Shown: in pieces, positions 11,846 through 24,258 of the stretch
Position numbering within the stretch: the stretch's first letter is position 1
Layout: every line of letters begins with the position of its first letter
Assembly (NCBI GenBank): GCA_020809705.1
Contig: CP085832.1
Coordinates: 3,720,001 to 3,784,000, forward strand
Direction of reading: 5' to 3'
Source: Calonectria ilicicola
Lineage: Eukaryota; Ascomycota; Sordariomycetes; Hypocreales; Nectriaceae
Length of the DNA stretch: 64,000 nucleotides
The notes under the pieces: generated by a model
Seen by the model: the letters and a program-made list of their open reading frames with translations, nothing else
Told to the model about the DNA's origin: nothing
Databases searched by the model: none
Made by a program: the position numbers and the translations under genes

Positions 11846-13180
11846 ATGGCTAACGGGAAGAAGCCCTCGCGGGACGAACTCAAGAACCTCCAGGAGGACC
11901 TTGGGCCCTACTATCAGCAGCCCTTGCTCCCACGACGACGCGATCCTCCGTCGAGAGAGTCCAGCATCCAAGAGATACGACGCCAGCAGTCCAACACACC
12001 AGAACCAAAACGCCAGAAGCGCGGAGACACCTCGAGCAGAGATTCCACGCCCAACCAGCAGCACAGCCGTCAACGATCCAAAGGCGGCGTCCCCAAGGCA
12101 CAAACGATAGCCTCGGACATCTCGACACCAAAAAGGTCACCACGAAGCGAACCCTTACAGTACCACACACCGAAGCAAGACACACCAACGCGCGAAATGT
12201 CACAACGAAACAGAAGCGGGCGAGGTTCCAACCGTAACAATGGAAACTCGCACGGCGAGGAAGTGCAGATTTGGGAGCTCTGCAAGAGCCAGGTCACAGA
12301 CATTGTCGCCGGCATCAATGCGGAAAACGATAGCCTCACAGAGCTTGTCAGCATGGACAAGCAGGTCGGGGGTATGGATCTTGACAGTATCCCCGGCAAT
12401 TCTCTACAGCAGATGGAGCAGCTTTGCCGTACGGGGGTTAAGCACTCCGAAGCAAACATGGCCGCGCTCAAGGCCCTCTCTGACCAGTTAAAAGTTTTGC
12501 GCGCAGTCGTCGTCGCCAAGGAGCAGACAGAGGCCCAAGCGGCAGGACCCGGCAAGAGGCAAGCTAGAGACAATGCGGCCGCGGCCTCGTCGCTCTACGA
12601 TTTTGACGGGGCTGGCGACTCGCCGGTACCGAGCCCAATTGGGGGATCGTCCCGAAAATACGGCGACAGGTCCAGCAACCGTGACAGCATGCCCCCCAAG
12701 GCCGACAGCGTCGAGCCTCAAGGGTCAACGGCAAGCGGAGGCGGGTCCGCAAACGCCAACAACAAGTCCAAGGTTGTCTTTTCCAAAGGCGACGCGGTTG
12801 CCTTCAAACCGCGGGCCGTCAACGGGGAGCAGACCTCGGACTGGATACTAGGCGAAGTGGCACAGGTGCTAGGCGAGGGTAAGAGCCGACGGTATAAGGT
12901 GCTAGACATTGAGCCGGACGACCAGAGCAAGCAAAAGGAGTACCGATCGAGCGCCAGCAGCATGATCCCCATCACGCCCGAGAGCCTAGCCAGCACCCTG
13001 AAAGATTGGGAATCTGGCAAGGTTGTTTTGGCGCTGTATCCTAACACAACGACATTTTACAAGGCCGAAGTGCACAGCATGGGCGAAAGCAACAAGGTCA
13101 ACCTCAAGTTTGAGGGAGAAAATGACTCAACAACGCTCCAGCAGGTGGAGCGAAGATTTGTTATCGAGTATCGGGCCTGA
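11846..13180 (+). CDS. sgf29: SAGA complex subunit SGF29
   Basis: A single 444-residue frame. The N-terminal third is a charged, low-complexity region rich in Arg, Gln and Ser (about residues 1-135); a helical region follows. The C-terminal 150 residues match the SGF29 tandem-Tudor domain: GDAVAFKPR, then SDWILGEVAQVLGEG, RYKVLDIEPD and SMIPI, and a second Tudor unit with KVVLALYPNTTTFYKAEV. In yeast and animals this domain binds H3K4me2/3 and recruits the SAGA histone acetyltransferase to promoters; the protein is nuclear. The start is the first ATG after the pyrimidine-rich leader. A longer disordered N-terminus than the yeast protein is usual in filamentous fungi. Confidence 0.93.
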   Translation: MANGKKPSRDELKNLQEDLGPYYQQPLLPRRRDPPSRESSIQEIRRQQSNTPEPKRQKRGDTSSRDSTPNQQHSRQRSKGGVPKAQTIASDISTPKRSPRSEPLQYHTPKQDTPTREMSQRNRSGRGSNRNNGNSHGEEVQIWELCKSQVTDIVAGINAENDSLTELVSMDKQVGGMDLDSIPGNSLQQMEQLCRTGVKHSEANMAALKALSDQLKVLRAVVVAKEQTEAQAAGPGKRQARDNAAAASSLYDFDGAGDSPVPSPIGGSSRKYGDRSSNRDSMPPKADSVEPQGSTASGGGSANANNKSKVVFSKGDAVAFKPRAVNGEQTSDWILGEVAQVLGEGKSRRYKVLDIEPDDQSKQKEYRSSASSMIPITPESLASTLKDWESGKVVLALYPNTTTFYKAEVHSMGESNKVNLKFEGENDSTTLQQVERRFVIEYRA

Positions 13181-16118
<2,938 letters not shown>

Positions 16119-17229
16119 GAGGCCTCTCCTTGGCCCCACCGAATCCCCTCGACAATTGATCACGCGACGACACACTTCCTCCCAGGTACATGGCGAGGTT
16201 TCTTCAAAACTTTCCCGACTTGACCTGGACATTCTCCGACTCTAACTCTTTCACCTATTTGCTCCCGACGCCTTAAACACCCGCCGTCCGCTCGAATGCC
16301 AGTCCACGTGCGCCGATTCAACCAAGGCGCAAGCTTATACAACTGGCTGATACTATACATACCATGACATGGAGGGCAGGGGACAAGACGGTGCAGGACT
16401 CCCACGTCCCCTGCTTAGTTGACTCTTATACGCGCCTCCCCTCTCCTCCATGGAAAGAGTTTTTTAATGTTTCTTTTCGTTATTCAAACATGCCACTTCC
16501 TACGCCGTAATCCGCCCCGTCTTTTTTCCCGCTGATGCTGCTTCTACCGCTGTCGCTGCCATTGAATTTGTTGAAATACCCTGTTTTATGTTTTGCTGGT
16601 TGAAGTCGAGCGGTGCAGATATACGAGGGGCGTTGCCTAGGCCAGAAAGGAGCGTGAAAAAAAAAGGGATAAAAGAGGAAGAGGGAGAGGCGCATAGGCA
16701 GATGAGCAGGCAGACAGCACACGTGGAGGCATGCAATATGGTTTTCCCTCCCCCCTTTGGTCTCGCGTCGTTACTTAGTCTTGTCTTAATGAATATGCCT
16801 CCATCTTTGTTTCTTATGAGCATAAACATATACAATCGTCTAGAAGGGGGTTCTATCTAGAGTCTGAGAATTAATACATATTCAATGGGAGCAAGTCAAC
16901 TGGTTAGTTTTCGAGTGGAAACGGCACATCATGGAGTGAGATTTCTTTTCGTCTGGGCGTAAGTGAGCGAGTGAGTGTCAAGTCTGAGGCGGAATTGGCA
17001 CTGGATGGAAATAAATAAAAGAAGAAAAAAAAAGCAGGGTAGCGTATATTTGTTCGTCTTTAGCGTTTAGAGTTTGTACTTTGATCTATACTTTTTTCCC
17101 TTCCAAGATGCTTGGATTCTACTAACTTTTGCCTCCTCATCCCTGACCTTGTCATCCTTGCCTTGCCCATGATATGGTTTCAAGTTGGGCCAACTTTGAA
17201 GTGCGGGATGCTTGGCATGTCACGTCCTA
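16119..17229. other. 3' region of the ARF6-type gene and non-coding DNA
   Basis: No supported gene. The sequence becomes AT-rich to the right and leads into the inverted-repeat element at 17230. Confidence 0.6.
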
Positions 17230-17431
17230 CAATACAACCCTTGAAAGATTGTCACCTCTCTACTTTTTCCTATTATTATTTTTTTGCTTAATAAGGAAAA
17301 AAGATATAAATAAAAATAAAAATAAATAAATTAGATACATAATTTTATTTTATTTTATTTATTATTAGTTAAGTTCTGTGATGCCTCATTGGAAAATGTC
17401 ACTGAGGCACAATCTTCCAGGGGTTGTATTG
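17230..17431. mobile_element. MITE-like inverted-repeat element with TA duplication
   Basis: A 202-bp stretch begins CAATACAACCC and ends GGGTTGTATTG, its exact reverse complement. The terminal inverted repeats continue with imperfect matches (TTGAAAGATTGT against the complement of ACAATCTTCCAG), about 25-30 bp per arm. A TA dinucleotide flanks each end (17228-17229 and 17432-17433), the target duplication of Tc1/mariner-type elements. The interior is AT-rich (AAATA/TTTTA runs that can fold back) and has no open frame, so it would be non-autonomous. It sits between the ARF6-type gene and the Cys-rich gene array. No second copy was noticed in the window. Confidence 0.68.
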
Positions 17432-17840
17432 TAGTTAGATATTTTGCCGTGTTAGTGGCCGGGGTTCTTGTAAGGGTCTGTTCCGTTTAAATTGATTAGC
17501 AATTGCAGATATGTAGCTGAAGAAGGTTTGGATTCTTTTTTCTGGGTCGTTTTGAAGTTGGTGAGTGTTTCAGTGCAAGCTGCTATTTTGATTGATGTAG
17601 ATAGACTCTGAGCAAGTCAAGCCACAACGAGCCAAAAGTCAGCCACCATGGCAATCATCAGTATTTATGGGAGACCATTTGGCCGAATGTTGCCGTTTAA
17701 TTCATTTTATGAGTTCTGTATTAATTGGGTACACCTAGGGGAAGAAGGCCTGCTTCGTCGAGCAGTATCCACCTCGCCACTCGCCCAGTGTGTCCATGGC
17801 TTGGCACTCTTGGCAATGATTTGTCGTCTTATGTTCTTGA

Positions 17841-18038
17841 TTACGGCTTTCTTGATTTCCTCCCGGTGCAGTAACCACATCGATGCCTGGGGAGCCAGTC
17901 CGTGAGCGTCTTCGGGGTCTTGCGTTTACAGGGTAACCCAGCCTGGCAAGCCTCGAAACACCATTTGACACTTTCTTCGCTTGTAAGGAACCACTGGCAA
18001 TGCTCGCAGAAGATGTTCGTGGTATATCTCCAGCACAT
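17841..18038 (-). CDS. small Cys-patterned protein, array member 1
   Basis: A 65-residue intronless protein. Cysteines at 2, 11, 14, 27, 37, 54 and 57 match the spacing of the array exactly; an extra Cys lies at 31. It keeps the local features C-x2-A-or-similar after Cys27 (CFEAC) and CGYC at the end. The tail after the last pair is short and basic (TGRKSRKP), unlike the acidic tails of several sisters. There is no signal peptide or membrane segment. A TATA-like box (AAATATATAT, 18171-18180) lies about 135 bp upstream on the minus strand. Function is unknown; the two C-x2-C knuckles suggest metal binding. Confidence 0.72.
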   Translation of the reverse strand: MCWRYTTNIFCEHCQWFLTSEESVKWCFEACQAGLPCKRKTPKTLTDWLPRHRCGYCTGRKSRKP

Positions 18039-18286
18039 TGTTGTAAAGCTGTGAATTTGTTGTGCTGGAAGAAAAGAAAGTTGTTGTGATTGGACTGTTT
18101 AGAAGTCGATGGGTTCTGGTTCAGGTCTGCGTTGCAATTAGGAAAATTAAACAAGTGGGAGTATATGGGAATATATATTTAGGTGAACTATGAAGATTTG
18201 ATTCTAAGAATAGTGGTGTAGAATAAGGGGAAAATGATGGATGATTCAGAGCAGGAAAACGGGATGGACGGTTCACAGAATATGAC

Positions 18287-18502
18287 TTACTTGTCAGGCT
18301 CGGCATCTCGAATGGCCTGACGCTTCCTTTCACATGCCGGACATTCTTCATTCTTGATTTCATCCTCCAGCCTCTCAAATTTGAGAACGACACACATCTT
18401 CTTGTTTGCGATTGCTGGAGGACACCAGTTAGGGCGCTGTTGCTTGAAGAGATATGTATCGCAGGCCTCGCAGTGGAACTTGAGTTGGAAGACGGTGCAC
18501 AT
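18287..18502 (-). CDS. small Cys-patterned protein, array member 2
   Basis: 71 residues, cysteines at 2, 11, 14, 27, 37, 54 and 57, the canonical spacing with no extra Cys. The C-terminal 14 residues after CPAC are charged (ERKRQAIRDAEPDK). A TATA box (TATAAAAT on the minus strand, 18671-18678) is about 170 bp upstream. The stop codon overlaps a perfect GTAAGT donor; a 164-nt intron to a CAG at 18127 would replace the stop and add a PEPEPIDF tail. That acceptor lies in the promoter of member 1, so I keep the unspliced form. No known domain; function unknown. Confidence 0.75.
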   Translation of the reverse strand: MCTVFQLKFHCEACDTYLFKQQRPNWCPPAIANKKMCVVLKFERLEDEIKNEECPACERKRQAIRDAEPDK

Positions 18503-18747
18503 TGTATTATTATTCCCCCCCCCCCTCTTGATATTTAGTTAGATCTGATATGACTTAAAACTTCTTCTTTTGATCGGTGGAAGGTTGTAAAATCGGATTG
18601 GAGTACGATGCAAGTTTGATGGAGGAATTGTTTGCGGGGATGTGAGATGGCTGGGGGAGCACAAAATGGTATTTTATACGGGAGACAACAATTCTATTCA
18701 CTACATCGACTCTGAATTACCCTATTATCATGAAAGCCTTTAATCAG

Positions 18748-18981
18748 CTACATGGTAGGATTGTATGGTGGCGGCGCCTCACCCCAGCCATTCTGCTCCT
18801 CCTCTCCTTCTGTGCAGTTACATTCGGAGGCATCAACATGCTCTATCCTCGTCTCTGACTGGATGCGTTCGCAAGCTGTACGGTAATACAACACCTGGAA
18901 ACAAACTTCGCGGTGGGTATCTGACACGAAAACCATGCGGCAGATCTGGCAGTTGAACGATCTGATGACTTGAATGCACAT
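18748..18981 (-). CDS. small Cys-patterned protein, array member 3, with PPxY tail
   Basis: 77 residues. Cysteines at 2, 11, 14, 27, 37 and 54 are canonical, but the last pair is C-x-C (54, 56) instead of C-x2-C. The 20-residue tail is acidic and ends in APPPYNPTM, which contains a PPxY motif; in fungi such motifs bind the WW domains of Rsp5-type ubiquitin ligases and their adaptors (known biology; its use here is inference). A TATA box (ATATAAAG on the minus strand, 19063-19070) is only about 82 bp upstream. No signal peptide. The gene lies about 245 bp from member 2 in the same orientation. Confidence 0.75.
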   Translation of the reverse strand: MCIQVIRSFNCQICRMVFVSDTHREVCFQVLYYRTACERIQSETRIEHVDASECNCTEGEEEQNGWGEAPPPYNPTM

Positions 18982-19346
18982 TTTTGCTATCGTTGGTGAT
19001 TGTAGTTGTTTGTTTATTTGTTTGTTGCTGTTTGGTATACAGAGGAGCCGGAATTTGAGGTGCTTTATATGGAGTACATATACTGTTTTCGAAATGAGAA
19101 TAAATCATCAGTGGGGGGCGGCCTGCAGACACATGTTCACCGCCCCAGTGTTTGTTCATTGACTTGTTCGTCAATCATCCAGACATTTTTATTGACTGCC
19201 CATGAGAACAATACCATTAAATCCACCCATTAAGAAAAAGAGTGAACCGGTTGATTACAAAGCGCTCCAACTCATTCACTCATTGCTCATTCATTTCGTC
19301 GTATACAATTTCCCTACTTTCTTTCACGATAAGCGTTGAATGGCCC

Positions 19347-19544
19347 CTAGATACCCAACCAAGCCCCATCGCAGCAGACGTGACAGGCATCACTCCCCAC
19401 CAGGCTAGATCTGATGACAAACTTCATCTTGTCGCAGTTTTTGCTGACTTTCTTTGCCGCCGTGCACTGTTCGACGAATTTGCCGAAGCCAGCCAGGGCG
19501 CCGCAGGCGTCGCACCGCAAACGCACCTTCACGTGAGTGCACAT
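19347..19544 (-). CDS. small Cys-patterned protein, array member 4
   Basis: 65 residues from the Met-Cys start at 19544; an upstream in-frame ATG at 19736 would add a low-complexity N-terminus not shared by the sisters, so I reject it. Cysteines at 2, 11, 14, 27, 37, 54, 57 plus an extra at 58 (CHVCC). It has CTAAKK after Cys27, the C-x2-A feature. A strong TATA box (TTTTATAAAAA, 19744-19754) is about 200 bp upstream, the longest distance in the array. Positively charged middle (KKVSKN). Function unknown. Confidence 0.74.
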   Translation of the reverse strand: MCTHVKVRLRCDACGALAGFGKFVEQCTAAKKVSKNCDKMKFVIRSSLVGSDACHVCCDGAWLGI

Positions 19545-19947
19545 GCCCTGCTTGCTTTGTTTTTCCTTGTGTATTTTTGTTCTGAAAAACAGAAAACAAA
19601 AGGCGGGAAATAGAACCTGAAAAAAAAATAAAAATAAAAATTGCTGGGATAGAATAAACACGACACGATATACACATGCCGCTAGGGGCGGGGGGATGTT
19701 GGATGTGGCATTATGGAGGACTTTCCATGAACCCAAGGCTTAGTTTTATAAAAAGCAGACAGTAGGGGTGATAATTAATCACGGAGAGGCATTGCCGATG
19801 GCGCACACGAATGTAAACAAGTGTTGGTTGTGAGTTGGAGTAGGTTTATGTATTACAGCTACCACAAATGTTCTTCAACGGCAAGTAACTCTCTCCTCCC
19901 GTAACAACTGCGAGAAACCAAGAAAGAAAAGGGAATATGGCTTTAGT

Positions 19948-20139
19948 TCAGGAAGAGTCGGAGCATGCAGCGCATTCAGAAGCATTGCATTCTTCATTCC
20001 TTGTGACGAGATAGAGGCGCTCGCAATTGTTCCCCGTGCCTAAGCGGATGGCTGTGGTGCAAAGCTCTTCGAATCTGACATGGCCCAGAGTCCGTTTGCA
20101 CTGCTTGCAGATATATCTTAACTTGACGTCATAGCACAT
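19948..20139 (-). CDS. small Cys-patterned protein, array member 5
   Basis: 63 residues, the shortest member, with almost no tail after CAAC. Cysteines at 2, 11, 14, 27, 39, 51, 56 and 59: the Cys27-Cys39 gap is 11 instead of 9 residues, and Cys51 is extra. The 16-residue gap before the last pair is kept. CTTA after Cys27 keeps the C-x2-A feature, and the SEC before the last pair is shared with members 3 and 9. A clear TATATATAG box (20267-20275 region) is about 130 bp upstream. Confidence 0.74.
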   Translation of the reverse strand: MCYDVKLRYICKQCKRTLGHVRFEELCTTAIRLGTGNNCERLYLVTRNEECNASECAACSDSS

Positions 20140-21276
20140 TTTGATATGAGAGTGACTGGTGTTTTTCGGAGAATCGGCAGGAAATTCGCTAGAGAAGGGA
20201 AAGGAGGTGTTGTGGAATTGATTTTGTGTGTGTTTGGCTGTCTGACCTCAATGGCTGGGGATGGGCATATATATAGACCTTACTATTTTAGTCACCATCT
20301 GGAAACAGACTAGATACTCCAGGGCTCATTTTCATATCGAAATTTTCCTTTGAACTTGCATTTTTCGTTTTGAGACCATTCATCATAGAATCGACATGGA
20401 CTGGCTGCTGCTCCCTCCCAAATCCCCAGATCGAAGCAGTTTACCCAATCGATCAACATGTCAAAATACTTTGAAAGACTCAAAATACCGGCTTTGGATC
20501 ACTGCTTTTGCGTCACTCAACCCCCCACATTTCTTTACCACTCAGGTTTGCTGGGTCTTCCCCGTCCTTGGCCTCGTGCGCTCACGACAGCTGCTGGTGC
20601 GCAGGATACCTTCCTATTTCAGGCAGGTAAATAATAAACAATATCCCTATTTGGAGTTTCACGAGTCCCCGAGCTTCGTGAGATGGCGCACTGCTCAGAG
20701 TGGACAGTGATGAGGAAGGGGGGAAGCACCGCACTGCAAGTTTTGCGGGTCAGGCGTACTTTGTGTTTTGGTGACCATCTTTTTTGGGTGGCGCACAGAA
20801 AGATAGAGAGGAAAATTAATTTCGCAGGTAATTGGTTTTTGGGAAATCAGGGATTTGGTGCTGGAATGGGTTCTTCTGGGGCACTCTAGGGTTAACTGAA
20901 GCTAGAGCTGGAACGCCACCAAGTATAGGCAGATGAACCAACTTGGAGAACGATTATGATGAATAACCAATGAAATCCGTACTAAATATTGCGTCACAAT
21001 GCGGAGAATGTTTACACAAAGTCACGCCAAAGCAATCACCTGTGCACTGAATTTGTGCGCGGTGTGTCCGATCGCCAGCGACTGTCGGCTAGACATGTCC
21101 TAGATTCGGGCTCCGGCAGAATACCTGGTGCTGTGACTTGGTTCTTCAGCATGTGAAGACTCCGAGTTGGACAGCATTCAAACAGAGTGAACACGATAAG
21201 CAGCTAGATGTTGGGCTTCGATATCATTATCCATTGAAGCATGCTATTGACGAAAGACTGGATCTATTTACACCCA
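20140..21276. other. gap inside the Cys-rich array
   Basis: 1.1 kb between members 5 and 6. I found no further Met-Cys frame with the array's spacing, and no other gene; a decayed member could be missed by eye. Confidence 0.45.
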
Positions 21277-21480
21277 TCACCCACTCTTATAATAAAGAAG
21301 CTCTTTGCACCACATACATCCCTCCGGGCTCACGTAAGTTTTTATGTGTTTGTCTTCCAATATTAAGCACCAGAGTCCATCTTGCTCTGCTGCATGGCAC
21401 ATGGAGGAATAGGGCTCGGTCTCCTCCACTTTGAAGTGACACAGAAGGCAATGAGAGGATTCGCGAACTTGTTCGCACAT
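21277..21480 (-). CDS. small Cys-patterned protein, array member 6
   Basis: 67 residues, cysteines at 2, 11, 14, 28, 38, 55 and 58. The gap between the first C-x2-C and the next Cys is 13 instead of 12; all later spacings are canonical. CHAA after Cys28 keeps C-x2-A. The middle carries several acidic residues (KVEETE). The TATA candidate (TATAAG on the minus strand, 21632-21637) is weaker than in other members, about 150 bp upstream. No known domain, no signal peptide. Confidence 0.72.
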   Translation of the reverse strand: MCEQVRESSHCLLCHFKVEETEPYSSMCHAAEQDGLWCLILEDKHIKTYVSPEGCMWCKELLYYKSG

Positions 21481-21692
21481 CTTGATGACGGAATATTGTT
21501 AGTGGCTTAGATGGTGTAAATAAAACGCTCCGAGATGTCGGTTATAGAAGTCTGAGGTCAACAAAGTAATAGTTTATGGGCGTTCTCAACTAAAAATGGA
21601 AGACCGGGAGGGGAAACCTGAGGCACAAGGTCTTATAGTTGAGAAGACTACCTGATTCACAATGGATTCAATGTCAATTCATCAATAATTTA

Positions 21693-21908
21693 CTATCTTC
21701 TCTCTTCCTCGCTAATATATGTTTCCTCGCTCTCCCGGCACTCATCACAGTTCTCCCAACCCGTCTCTTCATGATCAACCAACAGGTCGTAATCCCAGCA
21801 GACAATATTGTTTCTATCAGCGTCCGGGCACACATAAAAATCGTACCGTTCGCAGACAAGATTGCCACACTCCTCGCAGGTGATTTTTCTCTCGACCATC
21901 TCACACAT
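21693..21908 (-). CDS. small Cys-patterned protein, array member 7
   Basis: 71 residues with cysteines at 2, 11, 14, 19 (extra), 27, 37, 54 and 57. The protein is strongly acidic, including a tail of mostly Glu (RESEETYISEEERR), the opposite of member 1. It lies 213 bp from member 6. A TATAAATAG box on the minus strand (22063-22071) is about 155 bp upstream. An alternative overlapping frame on the same strand starts at 21982 but lacks the Cys pattern. Function unknown. Confidence 0.74.
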   Translation of the reverse strand: MCEMVERKITCEECGNLVCERYDFYVCPDADRNNIVCWDYDLLVDHEETGWENCDECRESEETYISEEERR

Positions 21909-22169
21909 TTCTTCGTTCTTAGCAAAAATAAGAGTTTTGTTTGCTGTAGATGGACCAGTTTATTGTAGTGGTTTAATCGCAAGTTTAAAACTCGTCATGT
22001 TTTTGTTGGCCAGATTTCGGGAGCTGGGAGAGTCGAGCAGCAAACACGCCTAGGTCTTGGAACTATTTATATCGCTTGCGAATCATTCACAGACCGTGGT
22101 TTAGCATTAGAAAAAAAGGGCTTTGCCCAAATCACATCGTATTCATATTAAGCTGGGGTGATTCCCATT

Positions 22170-22376
22170 CTACCTTGCATAAGCTTTATCAATGTCCTGT
22201 TCAATGCAGCACCAGCACTCCTCCTTCTCCTTGAATACAGTATTGTGATCCTCATTTTTGATCTCGCACTCCTTATCATACCGAAAAGCAGTTTCACACT
22301 TATTGATGTGCGCTTCAATGTCGAGAAGAGTGTAGCATCCGATGCAGACGGTAAATTTCAAGAATTCTGTGCACAT
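22170..22376 (-). CDS. small Cys-patterned protein, array member 8
   Basis: 68 residues, cysteines at 2, 11, 14, 27, 37, 54, 57 plus 56 (CWCC). CETA after Cys27 keeps C-x2-A. The Cys37-Cys54 segment is acidic and lysine-rich (NEDHNTVFKEKEE). The promoter is the best defined of the array: on the minus strand TATAAAG (22521-22527) about 145 bp upstream, a CCAATC box just beyond (22533-22538) and a second TATATATAG (22547-22556). Function unknown. Confidence 0.75.
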   Translation of the reverse strand: MCTEFLKFTVCIGCYTLLDIEAHINKCETAFRYDKECEIKNEDHNTVFKEKEECWCCIEQDIDKAYAR

Positions 22377-24024
22377 GGTCTTTGGCTTTTTGTATAGTAG
22401 ATGGCGCGAATGGTAGAACTTTTTTTTTTCAAGGTAATTGGTGGTTTTTTTTATTAATTAGGTGTGGGAGGCTTTTTTGGGCAAAAATGCCGTACTCCAA
22501 AACCATGCAGCGGATGGGTGCTTTATAGCTTCGATTGGCTGATTAACTATATATAGGTTGCACTCACTGTCTCAGTCATGGATCGCACTGCATGCTGTTA
22601 TTCTTCTCATATTCGCTATTTATCCAGCACAGGCCCTATAATGGCCTCTGTCAATTGGGTTTGTATGACAGTCGTGGAGCATGAGTCCACAGGGTTCCCG
22701 AGTCAAGCTGCATGTTGAAACGACTCTATGTCATGTTTGACCTTGATAAAGGCTCCACATGATCAACAATGCACAAATGTCTTGATGTGTGTGCAGCATT
22801 CGAATAGAGTAGATTTGACGGAGATCTCTGATAGACGCGCTTTTTAGTAGTTATTCTTTACTGGCTTGCGATGGTGTTTGCATTGCACACAGGCCATTCA
22901 AGGCAATTGCTGTCAACGCCAAAATAGCCAGAACCAGGCTCATCAAGCCCTTTCATTTTTACTGCCCTGATATGAGATCTGATATTCTGATAGCATACTG
23001 AATTTCTAATTTGTTACTTTATAATTTAATTCCTAACCTCCAATCCCGAGCATTGTAGGTAAGAAAGGGAACCGCTTGTAAAACTAGCCATTGGTAGACT
23101 TGGACCTGGCATAGAAATAGATAAAGATCACAAGATCGATAATCGCATTGAGCAGAGACCAGCGCACTGATGGATGATAATTTGGCCACAACGGACGAAC
23201 TGGGTGGCTAGAAATGCTCATTTTAATACATAATCGCAATTTAGTCTGGACCCTGGCATAAGCTTTGAGCCAAGTTCGTGCGGGCCGAAACATGATCACT
23301 CGGCATTTGCTGAGCACCGGGTTATCTCCATCATCCGCATTTAGAGCCTGTGTTGTCTGAGCGTTTCGACCAAGTGGTGGTATGGCTGCACCACAGCTAG
23401 CTATCGCAGCTTCACGGTGCATTGGGTTCTCTACGTGGCTAGTCACTCCAAAGCATGCAAACCACTTGCTATTAAAACAAAGCTTAGATAAAGATGAAGA
23501 TTGAATAGGTGATCCGTATCGATGTATCGCGGGACATGCTGGACAGAGCAGAATTGCCGTACTCCACTTTTGAGCCGCCGCACGCACACGATCAATTTAC
23601 CATCCAGTGTTTCATTAGGGAAATTGTCTGCTATATAGCGCTGTTCAAGGCCCGTGTCGCATACAAGTTGCCAATTTCATTGGCAGTTGCGAGGGCGTTT
23701 CTCATGCACCCTTAGCGCGAAGTAGGAGATGTTTCTCCGGCATCCTATCAATTACACAGGGAATTGCCTGAAATGGTATCACGCCCAGACACTCCGGACT
23801 GCCAAAAAGGGCATTTTTAGTTACTCATCCCGAATCTAATTATAATTTTGGTTTATTCTACTGCTGGTAAGAAAATGGCTTGCATTAGACAGCATTAGCT
23901 GGTAGGCCGAGCGTTGTCAATATCACCACTTGGACCGATCGCTGGCAAGAATCGTTTGGCACTCAAACTTCGGCGTTGCCTTTTCATTATTCATGGTATT
24001 TAATCTTTAATCCTCTAAAGCTCG
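22377..24024. other. second gap inside the Cys-rich array
   Basis: 1.65 kb between members 8 and 9, AT-rich. The only long frame (minus, 23084-23587, 167 codons) shows no domain or array pattern and is probably chance. No other gene seen. Confidence 0.45.
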
Positions 24025-24258
24025 TCATGAAGTTGCACACCTGTCGTGAACTCCGTCCGTCCCATTTTCTTTCTGCAAGCCTGGCCCGCAATTGGGACAC
24101 TCGCTCGGATCCAGGTTTTCTTTGCCCTTGATTTGTCTAAACGTACTGCAGGGGGAACCCCTAGCTTTCGCAGCTCTACAAGTAATATCTCTAGTGCGCT
24201 GCTTCGAGATGCAGCCGCAGTTAGTGCATGTAGGTTTGGCGTGCTCTATGGCGCACAT
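24025..24258 (-). CDS. small Cys-patterned protein, array member 9
   Basis: 77 residues from the Met-Cys start at 24258; an in-frame ATG 10 codons upstream (24288) is rejected because all sisters start Met-Cys. Cysteines at 2, 11, 14, 16 (extra), 27, 37, 54, 57 and 74 (extra). CRAA after Cys27 keeps C-x2-A. The protein is basic in its first half and has a longer Gly/Asp tail. A TTTATAAA box (24393-24400) is about 135 bp upstream. It is separated from member 8 by the largest gap, so it may be the oldest or an outlying copy (inference). Confidence 0.72.
   Translation of the reverse strand: MCAIEHAKPTCTNCGCISKQRTRDITCRAAKARGSPCSTFRQIKGKENLDPSECPNCGPGLQKENGTDGVHDRCATS

Noticed and set aside
22488..23566. 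12-mer TGCCGTACTCCA found twice (22488 and 23555)
   Set aside because: One such chance match is expected in several kb, and it is not found upstream of the other array members.
23084..23587. 167-codon minus-strand frame between array members 8 and 9
   Set aside because: No array cysteine pattern, no domain and no promoter sign. Probably chance, though a decayed gene cannot be excluded.
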